A stretch of DNA of 14,079 nucleotides from Betaproteobacteria bacterium SG8_40 (GCA_001304425.1 LJTS01000025.1:1-14079), one strand, 5' to 3'; numbered from the stretch's first letter, positions 1 to 6,802 are shown. A program made the numbers and translations. Notes: generated from the sequence alone by a model not told the origin.

Positions 1-147
1 CGTCGCGTCGAGATCGGCCAGCTTCCGGGGGTCGCGGGCGGTAGCATAGACTTTCTTTGCACCGCGCCTGATAAGTTCCTCGACGAATGCGCGGCCGATT
101 CCACGGTTTGCGCCGGTGACAAGCGCTACAGAGCCCTGGATCTTCAT
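1..147 (-). CDS. Short-chain dehydrogenase/reductase (SDR), N-terminal part only
   Basis: This is the first 49 codons of an SDR-family NAD(P)-dependent oxidoreductase, cut by the window edge. The product begins MKIQGSVALVTGANRGIGRA. The TGANRGIG stretch is the classical glycine-rich nucleotide-binding motif (TGxxxGIG), close to the N-terminus as is normal for classical SDRs. A basic ATARD stretch follows about 20 residues later, where cofactor preference is set; a basic residue there often goes with NADP, but this is inference. The ATG is preceded by a GGAGAG ribosome binding site at the right distance. It is transcribed away from the dienelactone hydrolase gene, and a sigma70-like promoter lies about 190 bp upstream. 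The catalytic Tyr/Lys and the substrate-binding part are outside the window, so the substrate is unknown. Confidence 0.9.
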   Translation of the reverse strand, partial: MKIQGSVALVTGANRGIGRAFVEELIRRGAKKVYATARDPRKLADLDAT

Positions 148-339
148 TTCCACTCTCCTCGTTTTCTGTTACGCGGCCTCGATGGCAACGCATTCTTCTG
201 ATGCCGGTTGATCACGCCTTGACCGATTACATGCGCCCTGGCTGCTTCTCCAGCGGCAATGTCAACCCGTGTGCTTCGGGAAAGCCCATGAGCAGGAGCA
301 ACAAAGTCGGCTGGCTGATAACGGCTTCGGGAACGCGGC

Positions 340-368
340 AATCTAGGTGGCGACCGTTTTTTTGTCAA
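340..368 (-). promoter_or_regulatory. Predicted sigma70-type promoter for the SDR gene
   Basis: On the minus strand a perfect TTGACA (363-368) is followed after exactly 17 bp by TAGATT (340-345), which matches the -10 consensus at four of six positions. The spacer begins with an A-tract. Transcription would start near 333 and give an unusually long leader of about 185 nt before the SDR start codon at 147. I see no convincing reading frame in that leader. The call is by motif only. Confidence 0.5.
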
Positions 369-404
369 GAACGCTGCGGGCAGCCCGATGGCCAGGGAAC
401 AAGT

Positions 405-433
405 TTGACACTGCTGTTTGCTGCAGGTAAAAC
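405..433 (+). promoter_or_regulatory. Predicted sigma70-type promoter for the dienelactone hydrolase gene
   Basis: TTGACA (405-410), a 17-bp spacer and TAAAAC (428-433, four of six consensus positions) point toward the hydrolase gene. Transcription would start near 440, leaving a leader of about 75 nt before the ATG at 515. The -35 box lies back to back with the opposing promoter's -35 box, with 36 bp between them. A single regulator could therefore control both directions. The call is by motif only. Confidence 0.5.
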
Positions 434-514
434 GGCCGCTTGATCGCACCGGCAAAACCGGCCGATATGGCTGCTGAAGGTTTCCGGAGCCGCTCAGGAC
501 AAGGAGAAAACACA

Positions 515-1750
515 ATGGCTGGTCAATGGATTGACATTCGCGCCGCCGACGGCGGCGCGTTTCGCGGATATCTGGCGTTACCTGCATCAGGCAAGGGGCC
601 AGGCATCGTCCTGTGCCAGGAAATCTTTGGCATCAACGAATACGTTCGCCAGGTCGCTGACTACTATGCCGAAGAAGGCTACGTGGTACTTGCCCCCGAC
701 CTTTTCTGGCGCATCGAACCCGGCATCGAACTCGGCTACACGGAAGACGACTGGAAGCAGGCGTTTGCACTGTTCCAGAAGTTCGATACCGACAAGGGCA
801 TGGAGGACATCACCGCAGCGGTGCGGACACTGCGCACCCGCGACGAGGTCGTCGGCAAGATCGGTGCGCTCGGATTCTGCCTCGGCGGAAGACTCGCCTA
901 TCTTGCGGCAGCGCGTTCCGGAGTTGACTGCGCGGTTTCCTACTACGGCGTCAGCATCGATGCATATCTCGATGAAGCGCCGAAAATCAAGGTGCCGATG
1001 GTCATGCACTTCGCGGCCGAAGACGAATACGCGCCGGAAGAAAAAGTACAGAAGATCCAGGTCACTTTCGAAAGTCGCGACAACGTCGAAATTTATGTCT
1101 ACCCCGGGGTCGATCACGCGTTTGCGCGCCCGGCCTCGCCGCATTACGACAAACCCTCGGCACTGATGGCCCACCACCGATCGATTGCATTGTTTCGCAG
1201 ACACATGGGGCCGCATTACGACTTCTCGGCGCTTTGGGACAAACACTGTGAATATGAGTTTGCGACGCGCGACGCCGACGCCACAATGAAGACCATGGTG
1301 GCCGAGCCGTACGTAAATCACATTCCGACGATGACCGGCGGTGTTGGCTACCAGCAACTACGGCGTTTCTACAAGCACCACTTCATTCCGAAAACCCCGC
1401 AGGACACGACGCTGATTCCAATTTCGCGCACCATCGGCGAGGGCATACTCGTGGATGAATTGCTGTTCTGTTTCACGCATGACATCGAGATCGACTGGAT
1501 GCTGCCCGGTCTTGCGCCCACCGGGAAACGGGTCGAGATCCCTTTGGTGGCAATCGTCAAGTTCCGTGGCGACAAGCTCTACAACGAGCACATCTACTGG
1601 GATCAGGCCTCCGTGCTGGTTCAGATCGGCGCACTGGATCCGAAAGGACTGCCGGTCGCGGGAATCGAAACCGCAAACAAACTTGTCGACGAAAGCCTGC
1701 CGTCGAACACGCTGATGCAGAAGTGGTCCGTAAGCCAGGGCAAGGACTAG
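515..1750 (+). CDS. Dienelactone hydrolase family protein with C-terminal NTF2/SnoaL-like domain
   Basis: A 411-residue two-domain protein. Residues 1-235 are a dienelactone hydrolase (carboxymethylenebutenolidase-type) alpha/beta hydrolase. The nucleophile is Cys122 in GFCLGG, with Asp170 (FAAEDEY) and His201 (GVDHAF) completing the triad and Glu36 in the CQEIFG motif. The spacing is nearly identical to the classical Clc-type enzyme (E36, C123, D171, H202). Residues about 235-411 add a domain with the look of NTF2/SnoaL-like polyketide-cyclase folds, which single-domain hydrolases of about 235 residues lack. The open frame extends back to 440, but the ATG at 515 has an AAGGAG site seven to eight bases upstream and starts where the family starts. 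The final G of the TAG stop is the first base of the repeat-bounded element that follows. The true substrate (dienelactone or another lactone/ester) is unknown. Confidence 0.88.
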   Translation: MAGQWIDIRAADGGAFRGYLALPASGKGPGIVLCQEIFGINEYVRQVADYYAEEGYVVLAPDLFWRIEPGIELGYTEDDWKQAFALFQKFDTDKGMEDITAAVRTLRTRDEVVGKIGALGFCLGGRLAYLAAARSGVDCAVSYYGVSIDAYLDEAPKIKVPMVMHFAAEDEYAPEEKVQKIQVTFESRDNVEIYVYPGVDHAFARPASPHYDKPSALMAHHRSIALFRRHMGPHYDFSALWDKHCEYEFATRDADATMKTMVAEPYVNHIPTMTGGVGYQQLRRFYKHHFIPKTPQDTTLIPISRTIGEGILVDELLFCFTHDIEIDWMLPGLAPTGKRVEIPLVAIVKFRGDKLYNEHIYWDQASVLVQIGALDPKGLPVAGIETANKLVDESLPSNTLMQKWSVSQGKD

Positions 1751-2007
1751 AACCTGTCTCGTAATCGATCGAAAGACGCGTTCCATCCAGAACACGATAT
1801 CCGCCAGGCGAGGGGTGCGGTCAATACAATCCAAGCCCAACAACGCGGTGCAGGCGTGTTCCGGGTGTGATTCTTCCGGATGGAACGGTTTTCGCCGCCG
1901 GTGTTGTTACTCGCTCCTTGTCGGGACCGGCCAGACGGCGTTACTCGCGACTGACCGGGAGCGAAAAACGTTGCCATCGCTCGCGCGAGCAATCACGAGA
2001 CAGGTTC
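1750..2007. mobile_element. MITE-like element or gutted insertion sequence with 13-bp terminal inverted repeats
   Basis: The 13-bp sequence GAACCTGTCTCGT at 1750-1762 recurs as its exact reverse complement at 1995-2007. Each end is flanked by TA (1748-1749 and 2008-2009), so the perfect inverted match is 15 bp if TA is included. TA duplication is known for several transposon groups, including IS630/Tc1-mariner and part of the IS5 family. At 258 bp the element is too short for a transposase, and the short frames inside it resemble no protein I know. A second nested inverted repeat, CGTTCCATCC (1779-1788) against GGATGGAACG (1878-1887), could form an inner stem. The element fills the gap between two convergent genes. 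Assignment to a transposon family is inference. Confidence 0.6.
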
Positions 2008-2024
2008 TAACGGAAGGCACGGCG

Positions 2025-2423
2025 CTAGCCGCAAACGCGTAACAACCAGTCGTCCTCGCGTGACGCGCGTTCGGGTTTGAAATATTCCTCGGCGCCCGGG
2101 GGTACTGCAATGGCTTTGGTTGTCTGGCCCCTGGCGTTGCGTAGCGCGATAACGGATATGGAGAGCTCGTTACTGTCGCACTTCGCGCGATAAGTGACTT
2201 TGCGCGACGCCGTTCCGCCCGGAGGCGCGTCTTCCGGGACCGCATAGCGGATGACGACATCAAAAACCTGCAGTCCACCTGTGGTCTCGCGCACCGAGTC
2301 CGAATAAAAGCGTGCGACTTCATTCTCGCCCACTCTGGCGATCGCCTCTACGGTGTAATTTTCCCCGGCCAAAGCAGCATTGCACATCGCCATGACCGTG
2401 AACCCAATCAGAAACCTGAACAT
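2025..2423 (-). CDS. Secreted protein, Adhesin_E (surface-adhesin E)-like
   Basis: A 132-residue exported protein. Residues 1-19 form a Sec signal peptide with a hydrophobic core and a likely ALA/GE cleavage site. The mature part has two cysteines, Cys82 (KCDSNEL) and Cys131 in the terminal VCG, which could form a disulfide. A central beta-rich stretch with VTYRAKC, then VPPG and a terminal Cys-Gly, matches the pattern of small periplasmic proteins annotated as surface-adhesin protein E-like. I recognise this by pattern only, and adhesion itself is not implied. The ATG has a good AGGTGA site upstream. It is the last gene of the minus-strand run and converges on the dienelactone hydrolase gene, with the MITE-like element between them. 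Confidence 0.6.
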   Translation of the reverse strand: MFRFLIGFTVMAMCNAALAGENYTVEAIARVGENEVARFYSDSVRETTGGLQVFDVVIRYAVPEDAPPGGTASRKVTYRAKCDSNELSISVIALRNARGQTTKAIAVPPGAEEYFKPERASREDDWLLRVCG

Positions 2424-2501
2424 CGATTCACCTGTTTTCAGTTGCCGGAGTTTGTTTGGCCGCCAAAGACTGCCGGAAGTTCCTTTGCCGGGACCCTGCG
2501 C

Positions 2502-2807
2502 TCAGCGTAAATCGCCGCTCCTGACTTTTTCCCTGATCGCAAAGAGCACCGCCTTGATGCGCTTCATCGCTACCGTGTCCGGCTGCTTGCCGAGATGATG
2601 CCAGCGACGCGCTTCGAAGAATAGCCAGGTACGCAGTTGCGTCAATGTCCCGGGAGGCCTGGATGCGACCTCGGCGCATTTTTCGATTGAACCCCAATAG
2701 CCATAACCGTCGAAGGTAAGCGCAAACGGTTCAATGTGCTGCCAGGACTCCTTGATTGATGGAATGTCGCCCAATGTGAGCTCGGCATTGCCAATTCCGC
2801 CCGTCAC
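2502..2807 (-). CDS. Small hypothetical protein of 101 residues
   Basis: I do not recognise the family with certainty. I place the start at GTG 2807 rather than the in-frame ATG at 2834, because AGAGAGG lies six bases upstream of the GTG and no ribosome binding site precedes the ATG. The product has no signal peptide and no membrane segment. Its C-terminal half (LRTWLFFEARRWHHLGKQPD and onward) is rich in charged and aromatic residues, looks helical and ends in basic residues. Similar LRTxLFFExRRWxHxG stretches occur in conserved small hypothetical proteins of proteobacteria, which supports a real gene. It lies 100 bp downstream of the DUF4272 gene and 78 bp upstream of the Adhesin_E-like gene, on the same strand. 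Confidence 0.6.
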   Translation of the reverse strand: MTGGIGNAELTLGDIPSIKESWQHIEPFALTFDGYGYWGSIEKCAEVASRPPGTLTQLRTWLFFEARRWHHLGKQPDTVAMKRIKAVLFAIREKVRSGDLR

Positions 2808-2907
2808 AGCGCACCTCTCTGGAAAAGGATCCATTCGTCAGGCCGGAACAAGGTATTGCAATGGCCACATTCTTCCGGACATCACAAGCCGGAGAGAGCC
2901 GATACCG

Positions 2908-3708
2908 CTAGTCTTCGGCCGCCGCCTCGTCCCAATCGCGGCCACTATATCGGACCAGCCAGTTGAATGCATGATGGCGCTCATACACGATCGACGCATT
3001 CAGGCCGGCAGGAGGCTTTTTCCTTGCCGCGGCGGCATCGGCCAGGGCATGGCGATAACGGTAAACCAGATCAGCCTGGTCGAGTATCTGGTCGAGCGGG
3101 CGCAGCTTCGCGTCGTCAATGAACGATTGCCTGTTCCGGTCGCGCATGCAATCGACAGCAAAGTCCGCATTGCATCTGGCTGCCGGGCTGCCAAGACTAT
3201 CGACATACCCGAGTACCCAGAGCATCACCCAGGCGGACTCGAATCGCCAGGAGAACCGCGCCTTGTCGCCGTCGCCAGGGTCCAGCGTGCGAACGAAATT
3301 TTTCTCGAGCGGGGAAAACGACGCGGCCAGTCCGTATTGCCTGATGACGCGCAAGACCATGGTTTGATGCATGCGGTCGGCCTTGATCGCCGTCATCAAC
3401 ACGCACAGCAGGCGTATGGCGATCGCTTCCTTGTTCCGGGGAAGAAAATCATCTGCCAGTTCGATGGGCGGCAAGCCCGGATTGACCGGCACGCCATCGC
3501 CTAGCAGTATGAGTTCGGAGCGCTGCTTCCGCCGCCGCGCGGTATCGTCCTGTTCGCGCGGCTGAACTGGCCGGCTCGTTTCGAGCTGCGCGATCACGTT
3601 CACCCCGGTAAGCGGCGGCGCATGCATATCTTGCCTGACACTGTCGGGAACGGACTCAAGGCTACCTGCGGCCTTGCTCTGCCTGCCCGTGGACACCGGA
3701 TTCGGCAT
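2908..3708 (-). CDS. DUF4272 domain-containing protein
   Basis: A 266-residue protein whose residues from about 85 onward match the DUF4272 pattern. The pattern includes an LPPIELADDFLPR-type opening, a helical stretch, the GLAASFSPLEKNFV segment, a tryptophan-rich ESAWVMLWVLGYVD helix, the LDQILDQADLVYRYRHA segment and a C-terminal YERHHAFNWLVRY...WDE motif. The domain's function is unknown. The first 80 or so residues look like linker, rich in Gln, Pro and Arg. The ATG at 3708 overlaps the end of the upstream membrane-anchored gene by 47 bp. An internal ATG at 3627 would remove the overlap, though its ribosome binding site is weak. An in-frame stop at 3724-3726 rules out a longer start. The overlap, together with a linker-like N-terminus, could mean the two were once one protein (see findings). 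Confidence 0.75.
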   Translation of the reverse strand: MPNPVSTGRQSKAAGSLESVPDSVRQDMHAPPLTGVNVIAQLETSRPVQPREQDDTARRRKQRSELILLGDGVPVNPGLPPIELADDFLPRNKEAIAIRLLCVLMTAIKADRMHQTMVLRVIRQYGLAASFSPLEKNFVRTLDPGDGDKARFSWRFESAWVMLWVLGYVDSLGSPAARCNADFAVDCMRDRNRQSFIDDAKLRPLDQILDQADLVYRYRHALADAAAARKKPPAGLNASIVYERHHAFNWLVRYSGRDWDEAAAED

Positions 3709-4015
3709 GGAAGCCGCCGGTAGTCAGAAGAAACTCTTTTGCCGCGTCGACTGACGCAACAGCTATGTTCGGCTTTGCCTCGCCAGCGGCGACTGCGCTC
3801 CCGACGCGAGGCCGTCCGGTGTGACCCTGCGGTGCACTGGCTGCGTCAGGTGCAACTTCCGTTTGCTTCTGCTCAGGATTTCGGGGCCGCGCGATTTCAC
3901 GCTTGATGGATTCTTCACGGTCCCCCGCGACAGCATTTCCAAGCTTGAACAGGAAGAACACGAACAGAGTCGATCCTATCCCGTAGACGACCCAGAAAAA
4001 CTGTTCCCACCTCAT
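3662..4015 (-). CDS. Small membrane-anchored hypothetical protein of 117 residues
   Basis: The product starts MRWEQFFWVVYGIG and has one strong hydrophobic segment at about residues 6-24. A hydrophilic tail rich in Ala, Glu, Gln and Gly follows and looks disordered. This is the layout of a single-pass inner-membrane protein; I recognise no family. The ribosome binding site is weak (GGGCGGGAA before the ATG). The stop lies 47 bp inside the downstream DUF4272 gene, so the two are probably translated from one message, and a DUF4272 partner or tether is a natural guess. Only the membrane segment and genomic linkage support this. The far C-terminal residues may be a frameshift tail. Confidence 0.5.
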   Translation of the reverse strand: MRWEQFFWVVYGIGSTLFVFFLFKLGNAVAGDREESIKREIARPRNPEQKQTEVAPDAASAPQGHTGRPRVGSAVAAGEAKPNIAVASVDAAKEFLLTTGGFHAESGVHGQAEQGRR

Positions 4016-4528
4016 GATTTATTCCCGCCCTGCGCCTTTTCGCACCCGCGGTTTTCACACGAATACAAATGCGGCCGTTATGAATACGCGTACAGCGAAC
4101 GCGCTTATGAGGATCGCACCCGTTACGATTGCAGCGTATTACGATCGATGCCGATTCCGTCTGCAACAATGCAAGTCACGGGCCAGGCGAGAACGGGTTG
4201 CAGCTGCGGACATCGCACGAACGAGGTGCGGGGAATCGCGCCTGTGCACGGGGGTTTTTTGACGATTTTTCGCCTGGTTTTCCGGCAAATTGAAACCTGG
4301 CATCCGCCGCGGCGGGCACGCCTGTTCGAAAATCCGGCAACCACCGCAACGCGCCACAGTATGCGCGGCATCCGGTGCCGCTCAGCGGGCCGATTGCCCG
4401 ATGGCGTAGCTGAAAACTGACGCAATCGCGTCACACCAGGACGATACGGCGGCCTGCATCCAGATCACGAAGCGGACCGCGTTTCCCCGGCATGCACGAC
4501 TCCGTGCCGGATCATCGTAAGTTTTTGC
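4016..4528. other. Intergenic region with no convincing gene
   Basis: About 510 bp between the end of the solute-binding protein gene and the start of the membrane-anchored gene, both on the minus strand. Open frames exist on both strands, but they have arginine- and cysteine-rich translations, lack ribosome binding sites and match no family I know. The only structured element I can support is a small terminator-like hairpin near 4412-4433. The promoter for the downstream four-gene run should lie here, but I cannot point to a good -35/-10 pair. A TTGCAG/TAATAC pair has a 19-bp spacer, which is too long to trust. Confidence 0.5.
4412..4433 (-). terminator. Possible rho-independent terminator after the solute-binding protein gene
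   Basis: Read on the minus strand, TGACGC GATT GCGTCA forms a perfect 6-bp stem with a 4-nt loop (4418-4433), followed at once by GTTTTC. It lies about 95 nt downstream of the solute-binding protein stop codon. The stem is short and the T-tract has only four T, so this is a moderate candidate. Confidence 0.4.
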
Positions 4529-5860
4529 CTATCGGTATGCGCGGCGCACCCGGCGTTCGGCGTCACGCGCGGCGTCTTTCGCGCTGCTTTGTCCTGAAGC
4601 CGCCTGCGCGAACATGTCCACCACCACCCAGTCCGCCAGCGCGGATGCAGATTTCTCGCCAACGTCACCTGCATATCCGGACCACCGCATGCGCTCGACC
4701 ACGTTGCGAAACGGTTCGTACTTGGGGTCGGACTTCCAGAACGGCGTTTCGGCGTAGGCCTTCAAGGGCGGGCACATGTAACTCGTGGCAGCAGCCTGCC
4801 AAGGCTCATACTGCTCGCGTTCCCACATGAACTTGAGATAAGCCTTGCAGGCGTTCGGGTATTTCGTATACGCGAACACGTAGGCCTGGGAGAGCAAATG
4901 CAATTCGGCCGCCACCCCCGAGGGGCCCACGGGAAATGCCGCGTGGTTCATGTCCTTGGCAATGGCGCGCAACTTCGGGTCTTCGGACCTCTTCGCGACG
5001 TAATAGATCGACGGGCCATTGGAAGTCAGGCTGATGCGGTCCTCAAGGAACGAGTTGTTGTTGGAAACTCCCGTCCAGGACAGCGTGCCCGTGATGAACG
5101 TCGAATACAGTTCGCGCATGTACTCGATTGCTTCTATCGTTTCCCTGCTGTTGATGGCCGGCTTGTTGTTTTCGTCCACCATCCTTGCGCCGAACCCCCA
5201 CAACACGTTATGACTCCACGTTTCCGCGTCGCCGGTCGCATGAGACAGCGCAAACCCCGGCGGGTGGCCGTTTTTCGCGAGAGCCTTGCACATCTTCAGG
5301 TAGTTGTCGAAATCGGTAGGCACGGATTCGTACCCCGCCTCCTGCAACCAGGAACTGCGATAGTTCAATAGTGCGCCGCCTGCACCCAGCGGCAAGCCGA
5401 TCCACTTTCCCTTGTCGCCGCCGGCGTTGATCGTGCCGTAACGCACCGCAGTGGGGTACCAGCCGCCGTATTTGCCGCCGAGATACGCAGCAAGGTCCGT
5501 CAAGTCAACCAGCCGACTGCGAAACAGGTGCGGATCATCCATCCATCCCAGCACGATGTCGGGTCCCGATCCCACGTTGGCGGCCATCGCCGCTTTCGGT
5601 CGAATGTCTTCGAAACCCTCGTTGTCGACACGCACCGCGACGCCGGTTTCGCGGGTGAATTTTGCGGTGTTTGCCAGCCACTGGTCTTCGTCGCCCTGAA
5701 TGAACCGGCGCCAGCGCATCATCCTGATGCTGGCACCTTTCTCCGGTTTCACGTCATATGCGGCCGCCGCCGATGAGGGCAGCAGCAAAGTCGGCGCAGC
5801 ACCTGCAACAGCAACGGCACCCAGCGTCTTAAGCGTATCGCGGCGGGAAAACTCACCCAT
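4529..5860 (-). CDS. Tat-exported ABC transporter extracellular solute-binding protein (family 1)
   Basis: A 443-residue periplasmic binding protein of the MalE-like family 1. The N-terminus carries a twin-arginine motif, SRRDTLK at residues 5-11 (consensus SRRxFLK), then a hydrophobic stretch and an Ala-rich cleavage region around residues 31-34. Export is therefore likely by the Tat route in folded form. The rest has the layout of sugar- or polyol-type binding proteins: an early strand-helix unit, a GPDIVLGW segment near 95-105, and many Trp/Tyr residues suited to line a binding cleft. The start is fixed by a strong AAGGAGG site seven bases before the ATG. No permease or ATPase gene is in the window, so it looks like an orphan or is served by genes elsewhere. 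It diverges from the cupin gene across 124 bp. The ligand is unknown. Confidence 0.85.
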   Translation of the reverse strand: MGEFSRRDTLKTLGAVAVAGAAPTLLLPSSAAAAYDVKPEKGASIRMMRWRRFIQGDEDQWLANTAKFTRETGVAVRVDNEGFEDIRPKAAMAANVGSGPDIVLGWMDDPHLFRSRLVDLTDLAAYLGGKYGGWYPTAVRYGTINAGGDKGKWIGLPLGAGGALLNYRSSWLQEAGYESVPTDFDNYLKMCKALAKNGHPPGFALSHATGDAETWSHNVLWGFGARMVDENNKPAINSRETIEAIEYMRELYSTFITGTLSWTGVSNNNSFLEDRISLTSNGPSIYYVAKRSEDPKLRAIAKDMNHAAFPVGPSGVAAELHLLSQAYVFAYTKYPNACKAYLKFMWEREQYEPWQAAATSYMCPPLKAYAETPFWKSDPKYEPFRNVVERMRWSGYAGDVGEKSASALADWVVVDMFAQAASGQSSAKDAARDAERRVRRAYR

Positions 5861-5884
5861 GCTTTCCTCCTTCGTGTCGTATTA

Positions 5885-5904
5885 CGGTCAACCGGGAACG
5901 GTCA
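5885..5904. promoter_or_regulatory. Paired CGGTCA direct repeat in the divergent promoter region
   Basis: CGGTCA occurs at 5885-5890 and again at 5899-5904, with a 14-bp period, inside the 124-bp region between the divergent solute-binding protein and cupin genes. Repeated hexamers at such a place can be regulator half-sites. Two 6-bp matches can also arise by chance, so this is only a pointer. A weak plus-strand pair, TTGAGT with CATTAT 17 bp later, begins just after the repeat at 5905. Confidence 0.2.
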
Positions 5905-5984
5905 TTGAGTTTGCAGCGTTCCAGATGCATTATAGGCGCCTCTATCGCGACGCATCGCTGCGTCTCCGAACGGGAGGGCTCTGC

Positions 5985-6305
5985 GTGAATACCAGATCAT
6001 TCCGTCTTGATTTCGACAACGCGCGCTGGGAGCATCCGCTGCCGGGTTGCCGCTTCAAGTCCATCGTCAAAGGCAACCGTCAGGTGCGGCTGCTCGAATT
6101 TACCAACGATTTCATCGAACCTGACTGGTGCAGGAAAGGCCATGCGGGCATCGTGCTGGAAGGCGATCTCGAAATCGATTTCCAGGGCAGGATCGAACAA
6201 TTCCCGCAGGGTAGTGCCTTGCTTATCCCGGCAGGAGACGTCGGTGCACACAAGGCGCGCGCCCTGAGCGAGCGCGCGCTGCTCTTTCTTGTCGAGGACG
6301 CCTGA
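5985..6305 (+). CDS. Small cupin-domain protein
   Basis: A 106-residue single-domain cupin. The barrel signature is visible as GHAGIVLEGDLEIDF (52-66) and then GSALLIPAGDVGAHKA (76-91). The usual first cupin motif, HxH, is absent: the equivalent place reads PDWCRKGH. Candidate metal ligands are therefore Cys49, His53 and His89, which is inference. The open frame reaches back to 5700 through the neighbouring gene, but the GTG at 5985 has a clear GGGAGG at 5972-5977, seven bases upstream, and starts where the domain starts. It diverges from the solute-binding protein and converges on NIPSNAP with 16 bp between stops. Stand-alone cupins of this type are often of unknown function; an isomerase, dioxygenase or sensor role is possible. 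Confidence 0.8.
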   Translation: MNTRSFRLDFDNARWEHPLPGCRFKSIVKGNRQVRLLEFTNDFIEPDWCRKGHAGIVLEGDLEIDFQGRIEQFPQGSALLIPAGDVGAHKARALSERALLFLVEDA

Positions 6306-6321
6306 GCAGGCGGGCCGGCGC

Positions 6322-6651
6322 TCAGCCCTTTACTTCGGGTATCGTGAAAAACGGTGTCGGCCGCAACACCTTGTTTTCCATGCTGACGAGGTAGTCAGTT
6401 GCCTTGGCCAGATACTGCCCCCAGGCGGGATCCGCGGCCAACCGGTTGCGCCGTTGCTCGCGGTCGTTGAGATCCTTGTAAGCCCACATGTGCACAACCT
6501 GATTGAGCGGGCCGATGTCGTTGCTCGAGTACCAGCCGACGCAATGGCCAAGATGTTTCTTTTGCAGTGGAAAACCTTCGGTCCCGTACAATTTCAGGAA
6601 GTCGTTCAGCTTGCCGGGTTTGACGTTGTAAGTGCGGTGATCGACGATCAT
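6322..6651 (-). CDS. NIPSNAP family protein
   Basis: A 109-residue protein matching the NIPSNAP fold, a ferredoxin-like alpha/beta barrel of about 100 residues. Its opening reads MIVDHRTYNVKPGKLNDFL, corresponding to the family's ExRxYxxxPGxxxxFL pattern. It is followed by GWYSSNDIGPLNQVVHMWAY, where a ...G.LNxVxHxWxY signature is diagnostic, and then a DREQRRNRLAADPAWGQYL helix. The family's biochemical role is not settled; bacterial members often sit in catabolic clusters and resemble small dimeric mono-oxygenase or isomerase folds. The ATG follows a GGAGGA site. It lies 151 bp downstream of the MetX-like hydrolase gene on the same strand, so it may end that operon or have its own promoter. 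Confidence 0.88.
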   Translation of the reverse strand: MIVDHRTYNVKPGKLNDFLKLYGTEGFPLQKKHLGHCVGWYSSNDIGPLNQVVHMWAYKDLNDREQRRNRLAADPAWGQYLAKATDYLVSMENKVLRPTPFFTIPEVKG

Positions 6652-6802
6652 TGGCTATCCTCCATCGTGTGTAGTCGGTATAAAACGGGTTGATTGCTGA
6701 CAGCGATTTCTTCGCGGTCGAAAGATTGTCGGGGCAAACAGACGCCGGCTCAGCGCCGCGCAGTCCAGTCTATTGCCACGATATCCCGAACGAACGGGTT
6801 TC

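Noticed and set aside
201..443. Plus-strand ORF of 80 residues in the region between the SDR and dienelactone hydrolase genes
   Set aside because: No ribosome binding site, no recognisable family, and it runs through both predicted promoter -35/-10 regions.
587..1357. Minus-strand ORF of 256 residues opposite the dienelactone hydrolase gene
   Set aside because: Shadow of a well-supported gene; the translation has no motif and no ribosome binding site.
2734..3504. Plus-strand ORF of 256 residues opposite the DUF4272 gene
   Set aside because: Antisense shadow; the minus-strand frame matches a known domain while this translation is arginine- and histidine-rich and featureless.
4055..4138. Short minus-strand hydrophobic frame resembling a membrane segment (AAIVTGAILISAFAVRV and onward)
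   Set aside because: Only 27 codons, preceded directly by a stop, and without a usable start codon.
3821..4420. Plus-strand ORF of 199 residues over the gene-poor region
   Set aside because: Starts inside the membrane-anchored gene's antisense; cysteine- and arginine-rich translation with no family or ribosome binding site.
4123..4434. Minus-strand ORF of 103 residues downstream of the solute-binding protein gene
   Set aside because: No ribosome binding site, basic low-information translation, and it begins inside the putative terminator.
6785..6798. Inverted CCCG...CGGG arms near the MetX-like stop (CCCGAACGAACGGG)
   Set aside because: Stem is only four pairs and no T-tract follows in the direction of the gene.
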